NCBI GenBank assembly: GCA_021234155.1
Contig: JAJEKV010000130.1
Location: 772,787 to 836,786 of the forward strand
Reading direction: 5' to 3'
DNA length: 64,000 nt
From: Isoetes taiwanensis
Taxonomy: Eukaryota > Streptophyta > Lycopodiopsida > Isoetales > Isoetaceae
A model generated the notes under the pieces. It ran no database searches. It was given only the letters and a program-made list of their open reading frames with translations, and was not told the origin of the DNA. The position numbers and the translations under genes are program-made. Below are positions 22,179-34,685 of this stretch, in pieces. The number at the start of each line of letters is the position of its first letter. The stretch's first letter is position 1.

Positions 22179-23837
22179 TGTGACGTTCCAGGACAGATGA
22201 CGGCCCCGGACGCATATCTCATCTTGCCTAAATCCGCCGCATTACCGCCACTCCGACCGGACGGTACGCTAACGTGTAGCCAGGTGGGTAGCCCTAGGGG
22301 GGCAACTTGCCAGAAATATGTGCAACTATTAATGTGCACATTTTCCAATGTACACATTAATGTGGGCACACATTTCCATGTGGACACTTCATGCCAAGTG
22401 GGCCACACCCATAGGTGCATTTAATGTGCACATGTCCCAATGTACACATTCATTAATGTGCACACGTTTCCATGTGGGCACATTTGGCCACCTAAGCCTT
22501 AAAGGCAAGTGGGCCCATTGCCAATTATCCCACATGCCAAAAGGGGATAATTGGAAACCCTAGCCAACCCCCTTGTCTATATAGGGTGGGAAACCCTAAC
22601 TTGCCCATTTTCGTTTTTAGGGCTTTAGAACTCTGTTTTGGCTGCCTCAACAGCCAAAACCGCCTCCCAGACTCTGCCTGGGAGAATTGCACCCTTAGTT
22701 TCCCTTGATTCGAGCGTTTCAGCAGGATGGTCGAGCTCAGGTCAGGAGGAGCCCCTCAAGGATCAGGTATTGAGCCAATTAGATAGTCTAAACCCTATTT
22801 CAGTCATAGAATCAGTAGGTTTAGCCTCTTAGATTGCCCATAGCAGCTCTCTAGATCTCTAGATAGCAGATTCTAACTAAAGAACCTAATTCTATGTTGT
22901 AGATTAGATCTAGTTCTTTAGTTCTCTGTGAAGTATATGGATGATGTATCTCTATGAACTCCTTGTATTGGGAAGGGGGGTAGAGACCTAAAGCTTTGTA
23001 GTTGATGCTCCTAGAGTAGCCTCTCTAGCACACTGTAGATTCGGCCTGTGCACAAGAGCCACACCGGGTTGTGGGTGAAGGGGCCAGACTGGCTAAGAAG
23101 GAGGTTCATGTCCTGACTCTTGAACGATCCCTCTGGTGTGTAAAGCCTACCAGGGATCATTGTGACTAGGTCTAATGGCTTGCCACTGCATGTGGGCAAG
23201 GCATGGGCTCGACACCCGTGAAGTGGTGTTCACTTTCCAGTGGGTTCAGTCGAATAAGGGCAGTGGCCCTCTAGTCGCCTTGAGTCAGCATGTAGATCTC
23301 TGGAGGGAGTGATCCCTACCTGCCCCATCGGAACTGGGAGGATGAACCCAGGAATAGCCCTTTTGGCTATGCATCCTGAACTCTGATCAGTCCCGACACT
23401 TTTCAGCCCACTCTGTAAAGTGTGCACAGGAGGGGCGGATGGAGTGGACAACCCTATGCCATGTTCATATGCCAGCCAAATCCATTGCCATGAATTCTGT
23501 CTGCAATGAACTCTGGAGACCCAAGCCGTCAGTCACCCCCTTGAGTCTGAGCCTTGGGTAGGATTCCCCGTATGTATTGTGCTCACCTTGTTTATGCAGA
23601 TGTGATGGACCACCCTTCGAGGTGGATATGTTCTTATGTTACGTACTGACATGTATGTTTACGCTTCCGCAGCTAGGTGAGGGAGACGGGGTAAAATGAC
23701 CCCTTCACTCTTCCCACTGGAACCCGTCATGGTTGCAGTGTCATGTGGAGGGCCCTGTATCGGCACGGAGCTGGTATGGGGGATGAACTCCTGTTTGCAT
23801 ACGGTGAGGGCACCGTATGCGAGTAGGGGACGTCACA
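22179..23837 (+). repeat. 3' LTR of Ty3 element 1
   Basis: 1659 bp from TGTGACGTTCC to GACGTCACA, followed by the CAAGG duplication at 23838-23842. It differs from the 5' LTR mostly by small clustered indels and substitutions. Confidence 0.95.
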
Positions 23838-26800
23838 CAAGGTATTGAGAGATTGCCTCTACCTCTAATGGCAACATACCAACTTCAGCAAGCATCATGG
23901 CATATGGTGTTTGGAGTTTAACTCCGAGCTCATCCATTAGATAGCGCCTTTGGACTGCTTCTATATCTTTCCACTTTTTTCTTGCTAAACCCGGTCCCCA
24001 TATCTGGCATCCATACAATATTACAGGCATAACTAAAGCTCGATATAAATGAAGCCGCATGGACCAGTCCCATAGCTGAATTGTTCTACATTTAGCTTGC
24101 ATTGCGTATAAAGCTTTCTTTCCACCAACAACTCTCTTATCTCAATTTGTATTCCATCTGTAATTTTCTGTTATCTCAATTCCCAAATATTTATAGCTAT
24201 GAAATGTTCAATGGGCTTACCTTTAATCTGAAAAACATGTTTTTTCCTCGTGCCAAACATCATAATTTTTGTCTTGTCTAGATTGACTGCCATTCCTGCT
24301 TGATCGCAAAAGGATGATAGCACCTCTATATGTTGTTGCAAGCCTTCTGCTGTTCGTGCAAGGAGCACTATGTCATCTGCATATAGAAGAAGCATGATAA
24401 GGTATCCTGCGAGCACTACTCCGTCATAGCAATTTCTGTTAAGCCACCCTTCTACTTCATCAATATAGATGCCAAATAAAGTTGGAGATGCAGGACAACC
24501 CTGTTTAACACCAACATTACTGATTATTTGCTTATCACATTTCTTATTCAATGGAGTGCTCAATTCCGCAAGCACTTGCTCATATAACCTTGCTACAACA
24601 AGTTGCAGTCCCTTAGGAACATTAATAGCATCTAATCTACCCATAAGTTTTTTTCTGGGTACAGTATCAAATGCCCTTTTCAAGTCTACAAAGCATGCAT
24701 ACATTGCCCCATTTTATTCCTTAGACTTCTCAATGGCTACTCTTATTGTCGCTAGATGGTCTGTAGTGGAGTAACCTGTACGAAAGCCGGCTTGCCCAAT
24801 AGCTCTGATATCTTGCTCCTCAGCCCATCTAGATAAGTTATGTTCCACCGATGTCCCAAAAAGCTTTGCCATATGATTGCTTATCATGATTGTGCGGTAG
24901 TTGCTTGCTTTTGTTTTATCCCCACCTTTATGAATAGGGACAATACGACTTAACTGCCATTCCTTCGGGAATCCCAAAGCCATAACTGAGTTAAACAACT
25001 CAGTAATCTCATTCACTACTGCATTTCCTGCCCATTTTATCATCTCCGCTTTAAGCCCAGCTATGTCTGCAGCCTTACCATTTGCAAGCTTTCTGATGGC
25101 CTCTCCTATATCCTCTGATGTAAATATGGGGTCCAATGTCATGTCTCCTATATCTATAGGCAGCTCATCTGCTTTAAATAATAGCTCCTGTGCATAGTTA
25201 TATAAATCAAAGGCATCTACTTCACTTTTTGCCGTATATGACGTATTCAACTGTTTCCAGAAGTCCTTTGGCAATGTAAGAGCTTACTATAAAGCTCAGT
25301 TTGCCGCATTTTCAAAAATATAGTCTTCTTCCTCTTAAGTAACTTGCGGTATTCTTTTAAGTGCTCTTTCTTTTGCAGTCCCCATAATATCTTAAGCTTC
25401 CCTCTCGCTATCTGACATTCTTCATCAAACCAAAGCTTATCTCTTTTTTTCTTTTCCTCTTGTGTAGAGAAAATATCTCTTGCAGTATCTAGCATTAGAT
25501 TTTGCAGATTCTGGCAGCAAAGATGCACATCACCAGGTGGATTCCAAGTTTTAAGAGCTTCTGTCATAGCTTGCGCATACATGTCACGCTTAGCATAGTC
25601 TAACAACATATTCAATTTGCTGCTTGAGTGGCGTTTCTGTTTCTGTGTATGAAAATATTGCCTTCCTAATTTCAGCTTAAATAGCAATGCACAATGCTCT
25701 GATTCTGGGCATTCTTCCACCATAAAATCACTTATCAGCCTCGATGCTGTGTGTACATCTGTCACTACATAGTCTACAACATCTTTGTTTCCATTTGTCA
25801 TCTTATTTGTAAAAGTATGTGTGGCCGGGTATCTCATGCATCCATTTAACAAGAGCAAATCAAAACAATTGCATAGCGAAAGTAAATGCTTACCCATTGT
25901 GTTAATGTTTGTATCATCCGTGGCGTCTCGCCAATCCTTGCCTGCTATCTCCCATGCCTCCTTCTCCACGGATCCATAAAGGATCTTTGCTCTCGACTAC
26001 TTGCCATGATGCTTGCAAATTTCTGATGGCGTGCATTAAAATCTCATGTTAAAATTCATTGACCCAATTTGTGAATATAGAGCAATGTCTGCGCTTAGAT
26101 GGACAAATGGATCTTGTTGTGAAAGCCCTTCATGCTTGTAAATCTTTGAAGCTTGCAATGGCACAAAATAACACAAACATAGGAAAATTGTTCTTGGCTG
26201 ACTCTTTATTTCCAGCCACATATACTGTAGATGCTCACATGTCTTTTTGATACTGATTAAAGGGACAAATTCAGATTTAGCATAGCATGCTAAGCCTCCT
26301 TCCCCTCTACCCAATCCTGACGGTCGTTCCTTTGATGTCATACTAACTAACTGGAAACCTTTTGGTGTGAGCAGATTCCTCGCTTCGTGTGCCCATGTTT
26401 CTACTAAAAGCAACAGATCTATTTTCTCCCAAAGTATTTACTGTGGCGTAATTGATTTGATGTCACTAAAACCTCCAATGTTCCACGCACAGATACGTAG
26501 GGTCTCTAATTCCTAACTATTCTTTGGAGAGTACTTGCGGTTTGTCAAGACAGCCACATCTCCTTTCATGAAAGCCCAAAATCCGTCATCACGGTGTTGT
26601 TTTACTTTAGCCCATTATTTTCATATTGCATTCTCTCTTTTGCCTTTACGCCTTCTCATTTAAGAAATTATCAATAATTTCTTCCTCGAGGTTCTTGGAA
26701 TGCCTGAATTAGAAACAAATTCCAATATTATTTTGACATCTACGCTTTGCTCTTCTTGTAACATCAAAAGCTTTTGATTTTGTTCTTGCAGCTCTCTATT

Positions 26801-27203
26801 ACGTGTTTCTAACGACTTTTCTTTGCTTTCTCTAAGTTCTTCCAATAAGAATTGGATAAGTTACGTTTCATAGTTACGGATCCCGGTATGTCCAATTGGT
26901 GCCCCCGGATATGCGTGCTACGGAGGTAGTGCTTTCGATGGAGCTTTCAGCCCGATTTGGGTCTAATAGAGGGCGGATTTGGAACCGACTAGCTTTTCTA
27001 TCCATTTGCCCATGATGCTCACGATGGTACAGTTCGCGATTAGCTTTTCGGGATGCTCACGGTGGTACGATTCGATATTTAAACACAGGATGTTAGGGAT
27101 GCTCACGATGTTCTTGGCAGTCCGGTCTCCGATGGCTTTTGGTCGGTTAGGTTTTCATAGAAGCCTACTTTGATCGCCCAATGATGCCTGACTAATAATC
27201 CCG
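23838..27203 (-). mobile_element. LINE, upstream part (copy A)
   Basis: The minus strand continues the LINE from 1770. ORF2 is in pieces: the endonuclease at 26413-26036 and 25969-25247, and the RT at 25274-24714, 24704-24171 and 24102-23833. RT blocks FVDLKRAFDTVP, GVKQGCPASPTLFG and YADDIVLLA are all present. A degenerate ORF1 with a coiled-coil segment lies at about 26660-26980. It is nearly identical to copy B at 34510-37885. At about 24030 copy A keeps two bases (the TA of CAATATTACAGG) that copy B lacks, so the RT and the C-terminal part are in one frame there. Confidence 0.9.
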
Positions 27204-27961
27204 TCTTATCCATATAATGGTATAGACTCGTAGCATCTCACGATGTCTGCCACCCACATAGAACTTATCTGTTGGGGTAAATTAACCACCAGATCTATAT
27301 TGGAATCTATCCACCAGAATGATCTAGTTTGAGCGCCCCTAAATCTTTTGATTTTTGAGTCTAGTGTCCAACACATCTCTTTGAAGACAGGGACCATTGA
27401 TTATATAATTGTCGTGATGCAGTTAGCCATATTTGAGAAGATACAGCTGGATGCATTAGTTAGCCACATGTACTTCTTTTTATGGACCTTATATGTTGCC
27501 ATTAGATAGGGTAACCCTAATTTTTCATCAATATATACCTTATCAAATGTTTTCATTTGATATAGGCAAATCAATTTTATTGCTATAGGTGAACTAGGGC
27601 AACCATCCTCATCATAGCACATAGCAAAGTCCGGGCTTTGAACTCTTCTTATTGCCAATCTCCAGATATGATTCTTACAGATAAAGACTGGAGTATTCTC
27701 AGCTTTATCTGCAGCAGAAATATATTATTGTTCTTGTGACCACTTTTTCTTCTCGTCACATTCCAAAACGTAGGGTCTTATAGGGATCCTTATCCTTTTT
27801 CTTTTGTCCCATTTTACCTCTTGTACCAATTGTTTAATTTTCCATTTGATATAAGTATTTGTTTTCTCGATCCTCGAGGTATTAAACTCCCCAAATTGGT
27901 ATTTAAGAAACTGTATAGTATTCTCCCATGCTTTTATTATTTCCCTAATAACAAGTCCCAC
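27204..27961 (-). pseudogene. Penelope-type RT, N-terminal half (copy A)
   Basis: Minus-strand frames carry the ADKAENTPVFICKNH block (about 27715), LPYLMATYKVHKKK (fingers, about 27500) and ADIVRCYESIPL (catalytic Asp, motif A, about 27225). These are followed by a stop at the LINE junction. This order matches the RT class whose other half lies at 1-1092. The 27961-27725 frame is the upstream, basic part of the same protein. Frames are broken at several places. Confidence 0.75.
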
Positions 27962-28244
27962 ATTAGGTTTCCTAAGGGGGATATGATTTAGGCCATACTT
28001 TAACTCATTCCTTGTATGACATATATCTATGGAGAGTTTGTAACATGTTTACTTCCATCATCTCCACTTTCAAGGAACGGTTTGAACCATGCCATGTGTT
28101 CACATTGGCAGCTCAAGTTATCCAAGCATTAGAAATTACAAAACGTATCTTTTGGTTTATACCAAGAGGATTTAATGCTTGGGAAATATTTCCATCCATA
28201 CACTATTGTATTCAATACTTTGGGATCCTCAATCCCTAAGCCAT

Positions 28245-29450
28245 CTAAGGAACAAGTGATAATAATTTTTTAACATTGTCTAGTTCCATGATCCTATTAA
28301 CATACAATAGGTGTATGTATGAGGAATCACTAGCCTTATCCTTGACAATTTTAAATCTCCCCATAGATAATAATAGAGATTTGGAAGCCATACGTATTTC
28401 CTGCATGACGTTCATATGAACTTTATTAAAAATGAAAAAACCTTTTACATTGCAATTAATGACCAATGCCATATCTAATTTCCCCATGTATAGTTCAAGT
28501 TGTTGGGTCTCAGAGGTGAGTAATTTTGGTCTTGCTGTTGGTCCATAGATAGAGGGGTACTGCCGACCATTTGAACACTTTCAGAAGAGTTCCCATTCTC
28601 TTTCTCCATCTCCTTCATAATATGACCTAGTACGTCTTCCAGTAGGTGTAGGTGGGTATATATATTACTTGTTTATCTGTTATCATATCATATATCATAA
28701 AGGTATATCATAAAACTTTGGTATATGATGTGTTTGATTCGTACATGCCCGGATGCCGTCCGTTTAAGGTGGGGCCAGTGGGGTAGGATATCTCTAAAAG
28801 AATAATAGAGGGTTTCTATGCTTCTATAACTGCTCTGCAGCATACTCCTTGGAAATTGCCTGAGCCTCTGCATCCAGAGTAATCCCTTTTAATTTAGGGT
28901 TCGTACCATCAGGTGCAATATTTGAGGTTCTCTCATCACCTTTAAGCATAGGATAAGCTTCTCCATTAACGAGTTTAAGATCTTTGAATTGTTCCAAAAC
29001 AAGCTTGCACATTTCTATATCTCTTTTATCGGATTCAGCAAGTTCCCATAGTTTGGTTTCGAATGACTTCAATCGTTGAAGTACATTTCCACCATTTCTG
29101 TAAATATGGAACATTTGGACCCAATGTGAAGCATCAAGATTACTCAATATGGAAAAATCATTATCCGTTAGGGAATGTTCCCTATGCATGATAATATATT
29201 CATAAAGGCGTATGCGTCTATCATGAGGACCATAATAATGCGTATAATAGGGCTAGGTACCCATAGATTTTCATCATTATCCGATATTCTTAAGATGGAG
29301 TTCCATAACAGTACCATCTCCCACCTCTTAGGATTATACAAAGAACCACACAAGTTAGTAATAGAAATTATTCCCCTAGTTAAAAACTGCGAATATAAAA
29401 AATCATCTATCAAGTATAGATATGCCCATGCGAATGTCATGGGGCATTAA
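28245..29450 (-). pseudogene. Upstream coding region of the Penelope-type element (copy A), unidentified
   Basis: Minus-strand frames at 29440-29168, 29189-28824 and 28487-28245 together look like a degenerate protein upstream of the RT; the second is charged and partly helical. I recognise no domain. They may be the N-terminus of the RT polyprotein or a separate ORF1. Copy B is truncated before this part, so no comparison is possible. Confidence 0.4.
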
Positions 29451-30194
29451 GGTGGTAACACAGAGGGTCATATAAATATGTATGTATATATATTTCTTTA
29501 ATAGCAACCTTCCCCTTTTAATTTGGGGATCTATACATTGACAGAGGCAAAAAACACTTTTTATCTAGGAAATTAAAAAACTTTATTTTGAAACCAATAT
29601 AACCCATGTGTGAAGCATGCTGATTATTCGTTCTAGTCTTAGATTAATGGCTCCCGAATCCAAGTGGGAAAAGCTGGTACCTGCCACCGTCACAAGACAG
29701 AACATGTGTTAGTACAGGTGCCAGTATGTGGAAGACAGGTGTCAATGCTTTTTATAAAACCCCCCTTGCTATCGGTGTCGAGGAATCAAGGAAAATCTAG
29801 ACCTAGATCTAATCGTACATGCTTCGTTTATCTATTATGAGCCACCCCATCTACTTACTAGCTCATTATGAGTTTAATGCAAGTACACAATTCAGACCTA
29901 AATAAGCCTAAATTATAAAATTATAAAATTATGGACCAATAGAAACCTCTTACATATTTAATACTGACTTTACCATAAAAGTACCTGACGTCAAAACCAT
30001 AGATCCATTAATTGGTTCTCTAACTTGAATATTGATTATCGTCAATATGCATCCCAATTCAAGGCTCCTCTTCCATTTCCATATAAAGCTGGATTCATTG
30101 GTTATTTTCTTCCACCATTTTTAACAAGTCCAGATGCTCTAGTAAAAATATGACAAATCATCGTCTCAGTTTAATACATAACAATCTGTCATTT
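29451..30194. other. AT-rich spacer between copy A and copy B
   Basis: About 0.75 kb of AT-rich sequence with no coding signal. It lies between the 5' side of copy A's RT element and the 3' end of copy B's. It should contain the junction of the tandem duplication, since sequence at 30199 onward matches the first bases of the window. Confidence 0.5.
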
Positions 30195-30639
30195 ATAATC
30201 TGTCAGAATATTTCTGCAATTCTCAGAGATAGAACATGCACAAGTGGTCAGTTTCTACCTTGAATACCATTTTAACAAGTTAGATGGATATAAAACTCAT
30301 TTTAATAAAAATTCTTTTATGTTGCAATATACTTTATAGAACATGCCCATGCTACGGAAGCCTTATATCTCGGATGCAAGGTTGCAAGCTTAAAACTTTA
30401 CCTTGTCTTCTTCCTTCGAAGAAATATTAACATTAATCTGCTGAGAAATCAAAGTAACTCACAGATAGACAATGAACAATTGTTCGATATCTACCTCAGA
30501 ATGTTTCTGCAGAAATTAATGCTTGGAAGAAATTCTAAAGGGCATCGATTGTTCCTTGTAAGCTGACCTCTTTGGAAATCCGATCCGAGCATAAGGTTCT
30601 TCTGAACCTAGTCCATTTTCTTGCGCAATAATAAGGTTA
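30195..30639 (-). pseudogene. Penelope-type RT element, 3' end (copy B)
   Basis: Matches bases 1-430 of the window closely, apart from short clusters of differences near 30270-30360. It is separated from the rest of the gene by the Helitron. Confidence 0.8.
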
Positions 30640-33175
30640 CTAGTAATAGTGCCCAGCGTTGCTGGGCTAACATTTGGAACTTGACAAATGTCATGTGTAC
30701 TGTCGTTGAATTAAAAGTTGCTAAATGTGAGACTACGTCAAGACACTGTAGATATTATCCTATGCTTCTAAAAGGTCATCATCCCAAATGTGAGACTACA
30801 TCATGACACTCTAGATATTATCCCCATACTTCTAAAAGGTCATCATCCCATAACCCCATGCCCATAATCCCATGACTTAAGTTGGCGAATGTGAGACTAT
30901 ATCAAATGTACATAGCTTACAATTGTTTATGTTTATGCTTCATATGCCAGGAAGTCTTTATAGACATATCTGGTTTATTCATAACTATGTATTTAAGATC
31001 TCTTTAAGATATCCATGTTCCTACGTGAAATTGAGAGTAGGTTGTTTTTTTTTTTGGCTTTCTAGAGTGCCAAGAAGATTGGCATTCAAATGAAACCAAA
31101 TAAGAATTGAAGAATCAAATCACATTGAATTAGAAGCTGCTAATAGGGCATGCCTTTTGCTATTATTATATATGTTGCAAATGTTGGACGTAGACCAAGA
31201 AGATTGGGATTTAAGTGGAACCAAATAAGAATTTAAAACTCAAGATGTTGAAGTAGGTCTAAAAGTTCTTGGGTGCCACAACGTGCAAGCTGTTGAACAA
31301 AATTCTAAATTTGAAGGTAGATAAAACAAACACTCAAACATTTTTATACTTGATATAGAGCCCAAAAGAACAACTTTTCATTTAAGCTTTGTAGCTTTAT
31401 TTTGAATATGACAATACAGCAATAAAAACTAATCTTCCAAACCAGACGTCTGTATCCCATCGAAATTTAATAATGCATATGTTGCCATTTTCCAGGACTT
31501 AATGGATCAAACCTTGATATGGTGTTTGTAGCTTGCAAAAGGAGCTATTCCATCTTCTCCAGCAACCAAAGAACCGTGACTTTTTAGTGCTTAGGTCTGC
31601 AACTATGTACTATGATCTTAAAAGCTGTCTTCAAGACACGGTGAAAGGAATGCACCTGAGACAAAACATAGAATTTTGCAACTTTATTTTTCAGAAGAAA
31701 GCAAACTTTGTGCTGCTGACACAATGAGAAATTGGTTAAACTAATATTGGAAGCTTTATTTTGGGTAGCAGGAACAAAGTACCATTTATCCATGTGGCGA
31801 AGTTGAAGATGCAAGCAAGCTTCCCTTATCAACCCGATGCTTGTTCATGATCGACTTCGATCGAGTAAGATTCCTACGAATTAAAAGGCGAATCTACATA
31901 GATCGGCTAGTGGTGATTCCGTGGTGACCCAGCGGACAATATCTAGCGAGAGATGCGAGGCGTGATTGGACCGCCAATATTTGACATGGCTGGAAAGATT
32001 TACCAAGCTTGGGGGAATATGGATGGAAGGCAAAATGACAAAGAGAACATAAGACTACTCACTTGCATCCGTACATCCGTCTTCTCTTTACAACAGCCTT
32101 TGCAAGAACAATTTTTGCTTCTGTTCACGGAGAAATGACCACAGATTTGTTGGGGTCCACATAATGCCGAGGATTTAGAAAAAAAAATGGCTGAAGGTAC
32201 ATTGATACGTCTGTTTGTTTGTTACATTGTGCATTCAAGCATGACATAGGAAAGGAGAGATATCATGCTTAATGCGGTTGTTGCTCAAAAATAGTCCACC
32301 AAGAAAGCTAATGTCTTGCTAAATTTGCAGAAATAGAAAGAACAAAATTATTGTGCGGTTATGTTACTTGAGAAGAACAAAATCTTCCTATGGCTTTGTC
32401 TTCATAACCTCACCAAGAGATATTAAGAACCGATTAACTCATATGCCCACAAAGAACTAAGATAACCATTATGCTCTTTATGCGCTCCCGGACGAACTAA
32501 AAGGTAACAACACCATCAAAATTACCGCGATAGGCTTCTTGGGAGGAAAAAATGCGAATACGAAGCCAAGGGAAATGCAAATTCATGGCTAGCTTGTTCA
32601 GCGATCTATAAGGCTAAGCGTAACCCGGGCCGACATTAAGGCCTTGCGCCAAAGAGATATTGTAGCAGCACTTACCTCTAAATCAACTCCGTCAAAAGCT
32701 GGCGTTGCGACTTTCCCGTCATGTAAAAGTGGCGCATTGCTTACGTCGGTTGGAGGGTATGAAGAACCCTATGCGGCAAGGCTTGATCATAGCCCGATCT
32801 TTCTTTGCCCAATGATCTTTGCTGCCCAATGGCTTTGTTTGCGGCAACTGCAAATTGATATCGGTGTGTGTCCTTGTAAATAGAAGCATACCTTTGCAAT
32901 CAAAGCTCACGAAGCATCCCTTTGCAAGAACCCTAATATGATAGCAGTGTCTATTGCAAATAACCTTCATCTTCATCGTGGGCCCGCGATTGCCATAGGC
33001 GCCCATGAACCCTAGGCAAAAGAAAAAACCAAGTTGCCGCCTTCGCGAACCCTAGGCAAAAAAAAAAAAACCATCTAAAGAGACTGACGTGGCATCATCT
33101 CCTCCATTGGCTTGATCAAATCTGGGCCGCCCAAATTAGGGCTGGGTCCAACACTTACACAATAATAAGATAAGA
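30640..33175 (-). mobile_element. Non-autonomous Helitron with gene-like cargo
   Basis: Comparison with copy A shows a clean insertion between A (30639) and T (33176). On the minus strand the insert begins TCTTATC. It ends with the hairpin GCCCAGC-AAC-GCTGGGC, ten bases, and CTAG, next to a host T. A 5' TC, a 3' hairpin plus CTRR, and A/T insertion without duplication are the defining Helitron marks. No Rep/helicase gene is present in 2536 bp. A minus-strand frame at 33006-32719, preceded by 5'UTR-like sequence and a CACGTCA motif, and a plus-strand frame at 31533-31727 may be captured gene pieces. Confidence 0.92.
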
Positions 33176-33831
33176 TAGCACTGGCTAATTTTTCTGTTGG
33201 ATGCTAATTGTATAAACTGTACACACTTGAATGGGAGCGATCTTCTTTTATCAAACCTCGTTGTAATGTATGATCCATCTGTTTGGTTAACAACTTGGAT
33301 ATGTATATTCAAGAAATTACATCTGGGAAGTGCAGCATTATATTGCAAGAACATTTGGCCAGTTTCTTCCTTTTTAATTTCTAGGAACTGCAACGGATAA
33401 ATCCACAATTGATTATTTTCATTTTTAGGTTGTAACAGATCGATAAATATGTCCATAATTGGATTATTCATCGTCCCTAAATCATCCATGTATCTAAAAG
33501 TTCCTTGAAACAAGGTTAAAAATTCTATTCCCAATTTAGCTAATCTCTTTATGAAATTATACTCATAGAACACCATAGTGGAGAACAGGAGAATCCCATA
33601 GGGATTCCTCTAATTTGTTTCCATACTCTATCCCCCACTTGTACACAACAATTAGTGAGTAGATAGTTATTCATAGCAATGAGTTCTTCCAGAGTAATCC
33701 CAAAGAAGTATTCCGAGCTTGGAATATTCTTTCTCTTACAAGACCCCATAGTGAATACATAATTTTTGAGGATATTTCAATTGGAATGCTTTATAAAAGA
33801 GTGATTCACAAATGGTAATGAATTGATTATT
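33176..33831 (-). pseudogene. Penelope-type RT, middle and C-terminal part (copy B)
   Basis: The minus strand encodes GIPMGFSCSPLWCSM (motif B region, frame 33749-33549) and then RYMDDLGTMNN (catalytic motif C, frame 33576-33136) and FDKRRSLPFKC. It is almost identical to copy A at about 430-1092. Only the stretch between motif A and motif B is separated by the LINE. Confidence 0.8.
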
Positions 33832-33914
33832 CACGATCTCTTAAAGACCCTACGGTCTAGGAGACGAAATGTTTACATAGTAGGCGCACTTCTTAAAAAA
33901 CCTTATGACCTAGG

Positions 33915-34685
33915 CTACTTATTTACTTGTGCATCACGAACAAGCAACATTTCTGTGAGAAAATTTGCTAGCTTCCATGATGGCAACTGAAAAAAAGTAT
34001 AAATATTCACACAATCTATTTCCTGGATCTTGTGTCGCTCTCTTACAGATGTATAAGCTGCACAACTAAGCAAAACGTGATGCTCATCCTCCACTTCCCC
34101 TGTCTGACATACCTGACATATGCGACTGGACCTTGGTAATTTATGCCACCTTCCACACTCGACTTGTAGGTGATGGGAACTAACCCTCATCCGACAAATC
34201 TGGTGCCTAGATGACATAGGCAGATGGTCTATCAAATACTGTTGTGCTGTGTACATAACTATGGGATTTATTTCACGTATGTAAAAGTCCATCTTGCCTT
34301 GTGGGTTGGCACATAATCTCTCGATCACTTTGGTCCTGACAAGGTCTCGAATAGCTTCTTCTCGTGATGGCATATCGTTCCTACTAATGTTCCATCTTTG
34401 CAGCCATAATTTTCCATCTGCATACCAGCCATTTTCCTTGCTTTCTTCCATTGCCTTATATGGTAGCCTTTCATGTGGTAAGGCTTTAACTCTGGTTACA
34501 TAAACAAGGTATTGATAGATTGCCTCTCCCTCTAATGGCAACATACCAACTTCAGCAAGCATCATGGCATATGGTGTTTGGAGTTTAACTCCGAGCTCAT
34601 CCATTAGATAGCGCCTTTGGACTGCTTCTATATCTTTCCACTTTTTTCTTGCTAAACCCAGTCCCCATATCTGGCATCCATACAA
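33915..34685 (-). pseudogene. LINE ORF2 C-terminal part with zinc finger (copy B)
   Basis: 256 codons are open in the next frame after the 2-base loss. The content continues ORF2: CQIWGLGLARKKWKDIEAVQRR, then a C-terminal CQVCQTG...HHVLLSC motif of the zf-RVT kind, probably an RNA/DNA-binding finger, and a stop at 33915. It is one gene with the preceding entry. Confidence 0.88.

Larger units (their letters stand above)
1771..23837 (+). mobile_element. Ty3/gypsy chromovirus-type LTR retrotransposon 1, with nested insertion
   Basis: This is a full-length LTR retrotransposon bounded by TG...CA LTRs and a CAAGG duplication. Reading 5' to 3' it has the LTR, a tRNA-iMet-type primer site, a 2.2-kb leader, degenerate gag, protease, RT, RNase H, integrase, a chromodomain remnant, a polypurine tract and the 3' LTR. 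The order protease-RT-RNase H-integrase and the chromodomain place it in the Ty3/gypsy chromoviruses; a Tekay/Del-like lineage is a guess. It spans 22.07 kb, of which 9.1 kb is a later DNA transposon in RNase H. All genes are broken, so it cannot be autonomous as it stands. Confidence 0.95.

Noticed and set aside
1-30194. Hammerhead ribozymes, often present in Penelope-like elements
   Set aside because: No CTGANGA core with a matching GAAA and flanking stems was found by eye. The CTGATGA at about 47090 belongs to CACTA subterminal repeats.
33832-33900. Poly(A) tail and target duplication of the LINE
   Set aside because: Neither is visible. Weak similarity between the two junctions (TATTCACG versus TAATCCCG) is not enough to call a duplication.
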